A stretch of DNA of 64,000 nt, taken from NCBI GenBank assembly GCA_023653785.1, contig JAMKCH010014254.1:1-64000 (forward strand), written 5' to 3'. Each line of letters begins with the position of its first letter. Position 1 is the first letter of the stretch. The DNA is from Ophioderma brevispina. Taxonomy: Eukaryota > Echinodermata > Ophiuroidea > Amphilepidida > Ophiodermatidae. This document shows positions 60,301 to 63,752 of this stretch, piece after piece. The position numbers and the translations under genes are program-made. Under the pieces are notes generated by a model. That model saw only the letters and a program-made list of their open reading frames with translations, was not told where the DNA came from and did no database searches.

Positions 60301-63234
60301 AGGGATTATAAAGATTGGCACTACTGACTCCCGTTGGCAAACATGTGTTGGCACATGAGTATATTGGGTTGCATTTTCATTGATAAATGGCTCGAGGTGA
60401 GGACACTCGGCTAGAGATCTGGGCAGTCTGCGGTCAGAATTGCTAGTCTCGCTAGTTTTGAGTAATGTTTCAAGTTGGCGGCCTAAAACAATGGAACTGT
60501 GAAGCGAATCTGGGCTAGATAAGTAGCCCAAAGTCTGGGGAAAGGGTTAAGGGTGTGACTGATAAGGAATGGTCCCCAGTTCATCCCATCAACATTTAGA
60601 TTTTAGTATCAGAAGAAAGCTTGTATGCTTTCTCATATCTCAGTTAAATCTTCATCTGCAAGGATGACTGATAGGAGGTTAAATAATTTAAAGACATTAA
60701 TAGGCAGCTTTTTAGGGATACAATCACTGGTTGAGATGTCGTCAACTAAACAATGTTGAGTTGCCAAGGAGAAAGCACCCTCTACCTTGTATTTTGGATG
60801 GCTGTGAAAAAATAACAATAACGTAATTTTCACAATTCCCCACTGTCATGGATTTTTTCGTTTGTGTTTAAACACAAACAAAATAAGCAAACATTAAATC
60901 AAAAAATAATAAAATTTCACCAAAAAAAAACAGGAGTGTCCAACTCTTGGTGTTTGTAGCAATTTTATTATCATTTCCATCTGTATGTAAGTTCGGACAC
61001 ATATAAATTGTACAGATTAACCAAAGCCCAACATTTTCAAAAATCGGCAGGATTTTTAAGTCGTCCAAGAAAATCGGAAAGACCTTATGCAGCATAAGGT
61101 ATAAACTTTTGGTTAAAACTGTGTCTAGCTTTTAGTGCAGTGATGGATCAGTAATACTGGGTATGACAAGGGGTCTTATGTGGCGGGAACAGAGTTGAGG
61201 TCAAAATTAAGGGTCATTAGGGTTCAATTTATCTTGTGCATGTGGTATACACTTGGATAAAATGTTGTCTAGCTTTTTCAGAGCAGTGATGGATCAAGGT
61301 CATACTGGGAGGCTTACAACTTTGGTACAGGGATCTTAGTGGAGAACAGATGAGGTCAAAAGGCACCGCGAAGCGCGACGCCATTGTGCATGTTGTATCA
61401 CTTGTGGTATCTCTTTGGTTACAATATTGTCTAGCTTTGTAATTGTGTTCAGTGAGGATCGAGTACAAACTTGGTGTGCTTATACATTGAGACAAATGTC
61501 TTATGTGGGGTAATAGATAAGGATGTCAAAAGTCATTAAATGGTCAACTAGGGTCATTTATGGATTGTTCTACCTTATCTTGACCACATAATTGGACACC
61601 TATTTGAGACCACACTGTCCCTATTTTTAACCAGATGGTTGGAAAAAACGCAGGAGTGCTGCAGTCACTTAAAGGTGCACAATGAGAAAGTTCGCATATA
61701 CCTGTCCCTAAAAAATCGAAGTACTGATTTTTTTCCCCTGAGTAAGTTCCCATCAAAAATAAACGACCCATCTGAAAGGATTAGCTGAGAAATGTTCTTG
61801 GTACAAAAAAAAATTGAAATTTTCTAATTTAGTAAAGGAGCAAATACGAAATTCAGCCTATGGTTTATATTGAAATATATAAGCAAATCAGAATCACCGT
61901 GCGACTCTATTTTAAAGCATTTCTGTAGCCAATATATGGAAGAAAATCTATGGAGTGTCTAGTGTATATGAAATCACTCTATGACACAATATTTGGGCGC
62001 CTCAAAATCGCTCGTTACACCTTTAACATACTTTATATGAAGACTTCAGCTGATGCTAGTCTGTCGAACATGCTCTGCATGCCAGATGCACAATCATGCG
62101 TTGCGTGAAAAACATGTGCAAAAGGCTTGAATCAACCTGTCTGCCGATACTATTACAGTCTTCGCAGAAGATCGTTGACCAGCATATTAGATAACATGAC
62201 TGCAAATAAAGACGTTCAGCGTAAGAAACAGAATATGTGGTTATATATCATTAACAGTGTTGCACAAATACACCCAAACATTACCGCATTGCTACGTGCA
62301 TACCAAGTGTTCCATGCTGGCCACGAGGTATTTGAGGTATTAGGTGTTTCATTTTTTTTAACATGAGATAGTTTGTGTTGTTGATAAGTAGAAACTAAAC
62401 TTTACTGTGTGTAACTTGCACTTTTTCCCATATACTTGGTGTTCACCTACCCGGGACAAGGATTTTGTTGTTATTTATTTCTGTTGTGTGTGTGTGTTTG
62501 GTATGTGTTTGTAGGTAACATTTAGGTTGTCATTTAGACTATTTTTACCTCTAAAATTTATACCTCGAAGGGAATGTAACTTTCCTGAATTTCTCTGATG
62601 CATACACTAATTCAACTCTTGAGTATGCATTGAGAGCTTTATTCACTTACAAACAGTTACTTTATTTTTAAGGAACGAGATCGAACAAATGGAAGATAAG
62701 CATAAAAAGGCTGAAGAATTACGTCTTCAGGAGCAGGAATCCATGGAAGTAGAAATCACTCAACATAAAGAGCAGCTCAAACAACTAAAGCACGAACGAG
62801 AGCAGGCACAGCGGAGGGCTGCCGATGCAGAGAATAAACTCCAAATTGAGAGAAAAAGGCTGCACAGGCAGAGCCTGGATGTGTTGAGGCAACTGGAGGA
62901 GTACAAACAACAGAAGCAGACACAGTGCCAAGAGAACGAGAAGAAGGTACATGAACTAGAGCAGGAAAAAGAGCAATTGGAAAGGATACTTGAAGAGAAG
63001 GAGAAGTGGTTTGCAGTGGAGAAAGAGAAGATGGAGAGGGAGATTAAGAGTGAGCAGACCGTCTTGCTGGAGCTGGAGGAGAAGCAGGCGGAGAAGAGAC
63101 AGGAGATGGAGGCACGTTTGCAAGAGACGAGAAGTCGGCTGGAAGGAAGGATGAAAGAGCAGAGCTTGAGGTATGAGGCAGAGATGAGGCAACTAGAGGA
63201 GAGAGAGGCACTTGTGGAAGATGCTCTGAAGAAG
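12243..63234 (+). CDS. KIF16B: KIF16B-like kinesin-3 motor protein, multi-exon, partial at both ends
   Basis: Exons join into a kinesin-3 heavy chain: motor domain without its N-terminal P-loop part, neck, FHA domain, then coiled coil. Diagnostic motifs read from the sequence are YLEIY, ERVRDL, SSRSH (switch I), DLAG/SE (switch II), [48 protein letters not shown] and [18 protein letters not shown]. The run [10 protein letters not shown] and the FHA sequence favour KIF16B over its relative STARD9. In known animals KIF16B is a plus-end-directed microtubule motor that carries early endosomes, binding PI3P through a C-terminal PX domain; that part would lie beyond the window. Splice phases match across nearly all junctions. 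Several exons contain frame-breaking indels, so the locus is either locally mis-assembled or a decaying copy. Family identity is firm; an intact product is not shown. Confidence 0.85.
12415..12730. repeat. ~21-bp minisatellite, copy 1
   Basis: Tandem units of about 21 bp, of the type GAGGTTTGGGTTGGTGGCTC, run for roughly 15 copies with many small indels. It begins about 110 bp downstream of the motor exon donor. The units are rich in GGG and GG runs on the plus strand. Confidence 0.95.
13566..13905. repeat. C-rich interspersed element with CCAGTGG..GTTACGCCACTGG ends
   Basis: The left end, CCCAGTGGTATAAC, and right end, GTTACGCCACTGG, are inverted. The interior contains two ~150-bp units (AACCCTTGTCCCCC ... 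CCATTTGTACAGTGTCTA). It is related to 38,370-38,530. It is absent from duplication copy 2. The proline-rich reading frames here are incidental. Confidence 0.7.
14245..14735. mobile_element. Insertion with repeated ACTCCGGAGT motifs, copy-1 specific
   Basis: About 490 bp is present in duplication copy 1 and absent from copy 2. It starts near CCTTGTCACACGGTCACAAA and holds several ACTCC / GGAGT palindromes (ACTCCGGAGT, AACTCCGGAGTTT, ACTCCAGAGTT) and CACACGGC repeats. It is more GC-rich than its surroundings. I do not recognise the family. Confidence 0.55.
17600..18245. repeat. G-rich degenerate minisatellite
   Basis: About 640 bp is built from variants of GGGTGTTGGGGAGGGG and GTGTTGCGGGTGTTGG in loose ~30-bp units. 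The plus strand has dense runs of three to five Gs, so it could fold into G-quadruplexes. It lies in the spacer between the two duplication copies. Apparent long reading frames here are by-products of the repeat. Confidence 0.93.
18533..18885. mobile_element. MITE with CACTATCAGTGA inverted termini (family E)
   Basis: The left end, GCACTATCAGTGATTTGCT, and the right end, TCACTGATAGTGTC, are inverted, 353 bp apart. The right third (GTCAATTCTTCAGTTTGCAA, CTACAGGCTTATTC) also appears at 640-770 and, more weakly, near 10,340-10,490. Confidence 0.75.
19345..19408 (-). repeat. tRNA-derived SINE-like module at start of duplication copy 2
   Basis: This is the diverged partner of the module at 11,682. 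The minus strand shows CCACTGGTTAGGGTATTTG and box B GGGTTCGAATCCCGCCC. The core stems are recognisable but differ from copy 1 by indels. Confidence 0.65.
19934..19994 (+). pseudogene. Second, damaged copy of the [13 protein letters not shown] motor exon
   Basis: This is nearly identical to the exon at 12,243 and lies in the second copy of a ~3.6 kb duplicated segment. The first 16 codons match. One base is then missing, so the reading goes [10 protein letters not shown] and stops, and the donor is GTCAAT rather than GTAAAT. With 61 rather than 62 bases it would not keep phase with the exon at 24,935. It could be a decayed exon duplicate, or an uncollapsed haplotype with sequence errors. Confidence 0.75.
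20105..20550. repeat. ~21-bp minisatellite, copy 2 (expanded)
   Basis: This has the same 21-bp unit as 12,415-12,730 at the matching place in duplication copy 2, but about 21 units. The middle holds several nearly perfect units ending TTTGTGGCTCTTGA, which suggests a recent local expansion. Confidence 0.95.
21253..21792. mobile_element. TTAA-flanked MITE, family D
   Basis: It starts TTAAAGGCTGACTCGAGA. The right end (AGCAAGCCTTTAA) is a diverged inverted match, 540 bp away. A GC-rich core at 21,440-21,600 is included. It is absent from the matching place in duplication copy 1. Confidence 0.75.
22871..24934. other. Intron, no distinct feature
   Basis: I see nothing in this stretch beyond AT-rich intronic DNA. 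It leads into the YLEIY exon acceptor at 24,934. Confidence 0.6.
24935..25039 (+). CDS. KIF16B: KIF16B-like motor exon (SYLEIYNERVRDLL...DGPYVQ), frameshifted
   Basis: After the acceptor TTACAG the exon reads TYR-LEU-GLU-ILE-TYR, then in other frames [20 protein letters not shown] and finally DGPYVQ. Together these match the kinesin-3 segment YLEIYNERVRDLL...[12 protein letters not shown]. At least four single-base gains or losses are needed to join the pieces. The first base completes the phase-2 codon of the exon at 12,304. The donor is GT at 25,040 (GAT|GTGAGG) or possibly just after CAAG at 25,036. Identity is clear from the ordered motifs, but the reading frame is broken as given. Confidence 0.8.
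25560..26530. repeat. Decayed tandem/interspersed ~115-bp repeat
   Basis: Units combine CTGTCATTTCAAATAAAG, an A-rich stretch, GCCCAATTGGGCRCAAAATG and TAAGCTT(T)AATTTGATGTA. They appear around 25,575, 25,690, 25,830, 26,390 and 26,505. About 420 bp of other sequence interrupts the array. GCCCAATTGGGC is a palindrome. Confidence 0.75.
27480..27880. other. GC-rich block in intron, unidentified
   Basis: A 400-bp island is clearly richer in G and C than the intron around it, with CCGCCGTTTCGTCGATAAAC and CGCCCCGCCGGGCGAACT. The short frames in it look vaguely retroelement-like (FYRRFVDK), but I cannot support that. It could be a transposon fragment. Confidence 0.4.
28337..28407 (+). CDS. KIF16B: KIF16B-like motor exon ([16 protein letters not shown] region), frameshifted
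   Basis: The 71-bp segment lies between TTTCCAG and GTAAGA. One frame starts GLKTCVV. After small shifts the other frames supply DYV, DIKD, LMG and QGNIQR, which match the vertebrate segment NYGDVEELMDAGNINR. At least three extra single bases (near 28,369, 28,381 and 28,391) break the frame. It ends in phase 2, and the A at 28,932 completes the arginine codon. The identification rests on motif order and phase. Confidence 0.7.
28932..29005 (+). CDS. KIF16B: KIF16B-like switch I exon ([13 protein letters not shown]), frameshifted
   Basis: This exon carries the kinesin switch I signature: [14 protein letters not shown] is read directly, with SSRSH at 28,964-28,978. The family pattern is RTTAATxMNDVSSRSHAIFTIKFTQ. 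Two bases appear to be missing just before (ACC-A-GCT), and the expected FTIKF stretch is scrambled into a reading with an in-frame TAA at about 28,988. The last six bases, ACACAG before GTACAA, are back in frame. They join the exon at 38,039 (AKFKEDMP) in phase 0. Confidence 0.85.
29990..31410 (+). mobile_element. pogo/Tigger-type DNA transposon relic
   Basis: A decayed transposase of the pogo/Tigger branch of Tc1/mariner is spread over three frames. In order: an N-terminal helix-turn-helix region (AEMCEIVES-like, 30,030), a CENP-B-like second DNA-binding region ([12 protein letters not shown], 30,365), [17 protein letters not shown] (30,473), [20 protein letters not shown] (30,580; the conserved G-K-FTV-A motif), MDVSIK..P(F)K..C (30,970; the PLDVSINKPFK motif), then [14 protein letters not shown] (31,098) and a strongly acidic C-terminal tail (31,270-31,345). 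Many frameshifts and stops show it is dead. It sits in the intron between the switch I and switch II exons, sense to the kinesin. Confidence 0.85.
32700..33045. repeat. G-rich dispersed repeat, copy 1
   Basis: The segment shares AACGGAAGCGAGGGGG, CATGAACTTT and a final AATGACTG.T.CCT with 54,445-54,700. It has internal degenerate units of ~60 bp. The reading frames across it are glycine/arginine-rich by composition only. Confidence 0.75.
33465..33660. repeat. ~90-bp direct repeat, two units
   Basis: CACGGGGGCGGGTAGT ... GTGACTTGTAAATCATCGTA, then CGTAACAAG.GCAACAAAAT, occurs twice in tandem (33,472-33,555 and 33,558-33,655). It is GC-rich in an AT-rich intron. Confidence 0.85.
34310..34664. 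mobile_element. TTAA-flanked MITE, family A
   Basis: It begins TTAAAGTTGCACTGAGGG and ends CTCTTGTTGCACTTTAA. It is 355 bp with TIRs matching those at 35,923 and 50,455. The interior is in opposite orientation to the 35,923 copy (CTTTACACCAGTGCAAAAAT on the plus strand). Confidence 0.85.
34720..35215. repeat. AGGTCA-rich segment with two ~115-bp units
   Basis: GAGGTCAGAGGTCACC, GGTCACAGAGGTCAGAG, GGTCAAAGGTCAAAG and GGGGTCAAAGGTTAC occur in the interval. Two units share AAATGACAA(A)GTAACATTGTC and GG(TT)TTGGAC. It follows a family A MITE. Confidence 0.65.
35795..35910. mobile_element. Family D MITE fragment (left part)
   Basis: TTAAAAGCTGACTCAGAGGG matches the family D terminus, and ATAGCCAACTAGGGC matches ATAGCCAGCTAGAAC of the 21,253 copy. 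It lies next to the family A element at 35,923. Confidence 0.6.
35923..36147. mobile_element. TTAA-flanked MITE, family A
   Basis: The ends are TTAAAGGTGCAACAAGAG and, inverted, CTCTCATTGCACCTTTAA: terminal inverted repeats of about 24 bp with TTAA at both borders. TTAA target duplications are typical of piggyBac-type elements. The element is 225 bp, shorter than the ~358-bp members elsewhere. There is no coding capacity. Confidence 0.85.
36056..37119. repeat. Tandem duplication unit 1
   Basis: This unit starts TAGGGAACCTATTGCATGTC and ends GTTACAGATGGATTGG. It is followed at once by a second copy. Unit 1 holds about 230 bp near 36,320-36,550 that unit 2 lacks, including an AGGTCA-rich piece. 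The first 90 bp are the end of a TTAA-type element. Confidence 0.9.
37121..37952. repeat. Tandem duplication unit 2
   Basis: This is the second copy of 36,056-37,119, over 90 percent alike by eye. It ends about 85 bp before the acceptor of the switch II exon at 38,039, so the duplication may include the original branch-point region in both units. Confidence 0.9.
38039..38106 (+). CDS. KIF16B: KIF16B-like motor exon with switch II ([11 protein letters not shown])
   Basis: The 68-bp exon (TTGCAG acceptor, GTAGGT donor) encodes [20 protein letters not shown] followed by AG and a split serine codon. DLAGS is the switch II loop that couples nucleotide state to the microtubule-binding face. The frame is clean. 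It follows the end of a ~0.9-1 kb tandem duplication by less than 100 bp. The family counterpart reads AKFDSEMPCETVSKIHLVDLAGS. Confidence 0.95.
38370..38530. repeat. Fragment related to the 13,566 element
   Basis: It shares CCCCAAATGAACTGACTGTT-like, CCAAATGTGCCTCCTCAGAA, a C-run and CAAAGGTCTGGTTATGTCAC with 13,566-13,905. It lies between the switch II exons. Confidence 0.6.
38952..39052 (+). CDS. KIF16B: KIF16B-like motor exon ([10 protein letters not shown]...[11 protein letters not shown])
   Basis: The 101-bp exon begins with the T that completes the switch II serine and reads [20 protein letters not shown], then [23 protein letters not shown] is characteristic of KIF16B, and NINKSL..LG is the kinesin alpha-4 microtubule-binding region. 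The frame is clean, with acceptor TTTAG and donor GTAAGC. It ends in phase 1 and joins CT at 42,673 to give alanine. Confidence 0.97.
39053..42672. other. Intron, mostly featureless
   Basis: Apart from a tRNA-like fragment (39,788) and CA tracts near 41,190 and 41,415, nothing is recognised. The central part (40,000-42,300) is somewhat more GC-rich than the rest. Confidence 0.5.
39788..39842 (-). repeat. tRNA-like (SINE) fragment
   Basis: The minus strand carries a box B, GGGTTCAAATCCCAGG, with a tRNA-like anticodon arm and variable region upstream. It lies in the intron between 39,052 and 42,673. It is a fragment or pseudogene. Confidence 0.45.
42673..42816 (+). CDS. KIF16B: KIF16B-like motor exon ([26 protein letters not shown])
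   Basis: The 144-bp exon first encodes a variable loop ([20 protein letters not shown]) and then [20 protein letters not shown] followed by KTIMVA. This is the loop 12 and alpha-5 region, which contacts tubulin. The usual kinesin-3 lysine-rich loop 12 is short here (GIPKRK). The frame is clean, the acceptor is TACAG and the donor GTAAGT, phase 1 to phase 1. Confidence 0.97.
42973..44170 (-). mobile_element. CR1/L2-like non-LTR retrotransposon, 5'-truncated, antisense to kinesin
   Basis: On the minus strand the C-terminal half of a reverse transcriptase reads [20 protein letters not shown] (from about 44,067), the catalytic YADDTQLY (YADD codons at 43,958-43,969), [13 protein letters not shown], then [16 protein letters not shown]. 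After a frameshift near 43,563 it continues [20 protein letters not shown] and [14 protein letters not shown]. The 3' tail (42,973-43,320) contains GCGCTATATAAATCTCC and ends in a short (ATT)n run, as CR1/L2 LINEs do. The single frameshift and good preservation suggest fairly recent insertion. Confidence 0.9.
44296..44438. repeat. Hairpin-forming inverted repeat
   Basis: The left arm, GCAGCTTATGATATCGACGA and on to AAATGAAACCCATTG, is mirrored by CAATGGCCGTTTCGTTTCAT and GAATATCATAAGCTG. The inner part also pairs (ATTACATGCAGTTTATTCCA with TGGAATAAAGTGCATGTAA). The whole ~143 bp is one imperfect stem. It lies beside the LINE and upstream of the exon at 44,581. Confidence 0.8.
44581..44678 (+). 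CDS. KIF16B: KIF16B-like motor exon ([23 protein letters not shown])
   Basis: The 98-bp exon completes a threonine and encodes [20 protein letters not shown] then [12 protein letters not shown]. This is the last helix of the motor domain running into the neck, where kinesin-3 proteins have NxPxVNED. The frame is clean, the acceptor is GCATAG and the donor GTAAGA. A LINE fragment on the opposite strand fills most of the preceding intron. Confidence 0.97.
45169..45243 (+). CDS. KIF16B: KIF16B-like neck exon ([18 protein letters not shown])
   Basis: The 75-bp exon encodes [20 protein letters not shown] followed by LKGDV. This is the kinesin-3 neck coiled coil ([18 protein letters not shown] in vertebrates). 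The frame is clean, with a TTACAG acceptor and GTAAGT donor, phase 0 at both ends. Confidence 0.96.
45896..46215. repeat. ~180-bp direct repeat, two units
   Basis: TTATTTTGAACATTATATGC begins both units (45,898 and 46,080). They share the bodies CTGCAATTGGTGGGC, GTCA.ATTATTAATCCACTG and ACACACACTGACCA.TCAT. The first unit has an internal 21-bp doubling. Confidence 0.88.
46480..46810. repeat. ~21-bp minisatellite in kinesin intron
   Basis: Tandem units of the type GGGGTATTTGGGGAACAGCTA run for about 15 copies with small indels, in the intron between 45,243 and 48,461. Confidence 0.95.
47535..47700. repeat. ~30-bp minisatellite in kinesin intron
   Basis: About five units of the type GTTGAAAGGGAGGGAATGAA followed by GGAACTTG. 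The serine/phenylalanine-rich reading frames on the minus strand are products of this repeat. Confidence 0.9.
48461..48511 (+). CDS. KIF16B: KIF16B-like linker exon (DLLQENEAK)
   Basis: The 51-bp, 17-codon exon sits between TTGCAG and GTAAGT and encodes [17 protein letters not shown]. It corresponds to the linker before the FHA domain (MEEKLQQNEARVQEL in vertebrates). It is phase 0 at both ends. It is short, so identity rests mainly on position, QENEA and the splice sites. Confidence 0.75.
48895..48958 (+). CDS. KIF16B: Probable KIF16B-like linker exon (WNKWT...), frameshifted
   Basis: The 64-bp interval lies between TTCTCAG and GTAAGA. No single frame gives a good product. One frame contains [11 protein letters not shown], another ends in QPRGLMES. 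The family has a conserved EWTNKWNETQNILKE just before TLALR, so this is the likely exon with one extra base (64 instead of 63). Its position, between the 48,461 exon and the TLALR exon, and its flanking phases support this. Confidence 0.6.
49743..49952. mobile_element. Family D MITE fragment (right part)
   Basis: It matches the right part of 21,253-21,792 (TTGTGATTTTCTATATGAAG-like, then AAGCATTATG) and ends CTCTGAGTCAGCCTTTAA, the inverse of the family D start. It ends 28 bp before the FHA exon at 49,981. Confidence 0.8.
49981..50101 (+). CDS. KIF16B: KIF16B-like FHA-domain exon 1 ([22 protein letters not shown])
   Basis: It encodes [20 protein letters not shown] then [16 protein letters not shown], the start of the FHA domain and almost identical to the vertebrate sequence. 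A TAA follows at 50,089. The family continues ILYHLK, and the next 12 bases plus GTATCT look like YHLK and a donor with a net gain of one base, so the exon probably ends at 50,101. A weaker alternative is a GTAACC donor at 50,088. The next exon starts in phase 0, which supports 50,101. TTAA-flanked elements press in on both sides (ending 49,952, starting 50,137). Confidence 0.9.
50137..50458. mobile_element. TTAA-flanked MITE, family B
   Basis: It starts TTAAAGGACATTTTGTGATC and ends ATCACAAAATACACCTTTAA, 322 bp. It starts 36 bp after the FHA exon end and directly abuts a family A element, sharing one TTAA. Confidence 0.9.
50455..50812. mobile_element. TTAA-flanked MITE, family A
   Basis: The ends are TTAAAGGTGCAACGAGAG and CTCTTGTTGCACCTTTAA, 358 bp apart. 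It shares its left TTAA (50,455-50,458) with the right end of a family B element. Confidence 0.9.
51165..51420. mobile_element. Family A MITE, left end missing
   Basis: The right part matches family A (CTAAGAATTATTTCTGTGCT, then ATCTCTTGTTGCACCTTTAA), but no TTAAAGGTGCAA start is visible. It is a truncated copy. Confidence 0.8.
51494..52186. repeat. ~350-bp direct repeat, two diverged units
   Basis: Both units begin GGGCGGCCA (51,494 and 51,859). They share GTCGC.(A)TGTAAACTG, CTATT.(G)TTTCACTT.CATGCT, CAAAGAAATGGTCATAAA and GATGATAAAGGCTAAGCACC. They lie between TTAA elements. Confidence 0.82.
52325..52637. mobile_element. Family B MITE, left end degraded
   Basis: The interior and right end (ATCACAAAATGCACCTTTAA) match the copies at 4,894 and 50,137. 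The left terminal repeat is not recognisable. Confidence 0.8.
52638..57098. other. Long intron within the FHA domain
   Basis: The first FHA exon and the next are separated by ~7 kb. Besides the TTAA elements at its start and the G-rich repeat at 54,445, this part shows only AT-rich DNA and homopolymer runs. Confidence 0.55.
54445..54700. repeat. G-rich dispersed repeat, copy 2
   Basis: This is the partner of 32,700-33,045 (GGGGTCATTATTTATACC, AACGGAAGCGAGGGGGGAAT, AATAATGACTGTTGCC). It lies in the long intron between the first two FHA exons. Confidence 0.75.
57099..57145 (+). CDS. KIF16B: KIF16B-like FHA-domain exon 2 ([15 protein letters not shown])
   Basis: The 47-bp exon after TTATTCAG encodes [15 protein letters not shown] plus AT, with donor GTGATA. 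The family reads KEGQTYVGRDDASTEQDI here. The AT plus the T at 57,760 completes isoleucine, giving [14 protein letters not shown] against QDIVLHGLDLESEHC. The donor is weak and a better-looking one, GTAAAC, lies 10 bp on, but using that would run through a stop codon. Confidence 0.8.
57760..57896 (+). CDS. KIF16B: KIF16B-like FHA-domain exon 3, GC donor
   Basis: The 137-bp exon encodes [20 protein letters not shown] then [20 protein letters not shown] and TKLAQ. This matches the vertebrate FHA core GLDLESEHCIFEN..GTVTLIP..GSQCSVNG. The frame is clean. The donor is AAG|GCAAGT, the consensus of a GC-AG intron, and no GT donor lies nearby. The exon end and its donor are repeated in tandem three more times just downstream. 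It ends in phase 1 and joins GT at 59,546 to give glycine. Confidence 0.93.
57838..58077 (+). repeat. 59-bp tandem repeat containing exon end and GC splice donor
   Basis: Four units run end to end. The first is the 3' end of the FHA exon plus its donor. The next three repeat the sequence from CCTGTCAATGGCAG to ACTAGCACAAG|GCAAGTAG, with donors after 57,953, 58,011 and 58,070. Spacing is 57, 58 and 59 bp because of small deletions. Confidence 0.95.
58295..58372 (+). CDS. Possible 78-bp cassette exon inside the FHA intron
   Basis: An open stretch begins after TTATAG and ends before GTAGGC. It reads [20 protein letters not shown] then TTRSYHG if joined to the phase-1 end of the previous exon. 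Its length is a multiple of three and both phases are 1, so it could be included or skipped without a frame change. The tract before the acceptor is A-rich, not pyrimidine-rich, which argues against it. No family counterpart is known to me. Confidence 0.2.
59546..59703 (+). CDS. KIF16B: KIF16B-like FHA end and post-FHA exon ([19 protein letters not shown]), frameshifted
   Basis: The exon starts CIVSIGQYI in one frame and continues [20 protein letters not shown] then LTDLSK in another. The family reads VILLGRTNMFRFNHPKEAAKLREKRK...MTDLSK. Between the glycine codon and FRF there are 11 bases instead of 12, so one base is missing near 59,575. The donor is GTAAGA. It ends in phase 1, whereas the next recognised exon needs phase 2, so an exon of the family between them has not been found. 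Confidence 0.82.
61098..61560. repeat. ~150-bp tandem repeat, three diverged units
   Basis: Units begin near 61,098, 61,246 and 61,403. Each has GGTTA.AA..(T)GTCTAGCTTT, CAGTGATGGATCA or a variant, GTCTTATGTGG and GAGGTCAAA. Divergence between units is high. Confidence 0.75.
61669..62026. mobile_element. TTAA-flanked MITE, family A
   Basis: It runs from TTAAAGGTGCACAATGAG to CGCTCGTTACACCTTTAA over 358 bp, the same length as the 50,455 copy. It has several indels inside. It lies in the intron before the coiled-coil exon. Confidence 0.88.
62673..63234 (+). CDS. KIF16B: KIF16B-like coiled-coil exon
   Basis: The 562-bp exon is fully open in one frame, from [20 protein letters not shown] to LVEDALKK, and is very rich in E, K, Q, R and L, with heptad-like spacing throughout. 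In KIF16B the FHA domain is followed by a stalk starting EEMEEKQKSDKAELERM, which resembles [17 protein letters not shown]. The acceptor is TTTTTAAG and the donor GTAAAT. It starts in phase 2 and ends in phase 0. Coiled-coil sequence alone is weak evidence of homology, but position and start agree. Confidence 0.88.
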
Positions 63235-63384
63235 GTAAATTATGCGTAGACATTTGAATAGTAATAGACAACAAATATTTTGTAGGATTGTTTCAATAGC
63301 ACAGCCATTTTCTTTATGCTGGTAGCTGTAAAACTATTCCAGAGTAGCCATAGTGGTTGAGTGCCAGACGACTTGGCATACATA

Positions 63385-63752
63385 TCACAGTTCCTATAGC
63401 TATGATATATATCACAGTTCCTATAGCTATGATATATATCACAGTTCCTATATAGCTGTGATATATATCACAGTTCCTATATAGCTATGATATATATCAC
63501 AGTTCCTATATAGCGATGATAAATATCACAGTTCCTATATAGCTATGATACATATCACAGTTCCTATATAGCTATGATACATATCACAGTTCTTATATAG
63601 CTATGATACATATCACAGTTCCTATATAGCTATGATACATATCACAGTTCCTATATAGCTATGATACATATCACAGTTCCTATATAGCTATGATACATAT
63701 CACAGTTCCTCTATAGCTATGATACATATCACAGTTCCTATTTAGCTATGTA
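63385..63752. repeat. ~29-bp AT-rich minisatellite
   Basis: About 13 near-identical units contain CATATCACAGTTCC and TATATAGCTATGATA. Early units read TATATATCACAG, later ones CATATCACAG. The array lies about 150 bp beyond the donor of the coiled-coil exon. TATAGCTATGATATATATCA is partly self-complementary. Confidence 0.95.

Larger units (their letters stand above)
59704..62672. other. Intron region that should contain one undetected kinesin exon
   Basis: Phase 1 at 59,703 and phase 2 at 62,673 do not join, and the family has a NPG-x-ERQQREELE segment here, so an exon should lie inside. I could not find it. Present are a 150-bp tandem repeat, a family A MITE and an open frame at 62,127-62,366 ([16 protein letters not shown]) of unknown nature. 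Confidence 0.55.

Noticed and set aside
60161..60531. Overlapping open frames on both strands (65 and 117 codons)
   Set aside because: No family motif on either strand. Not the missing kinesin exon, which should be rich in E, R and Q.
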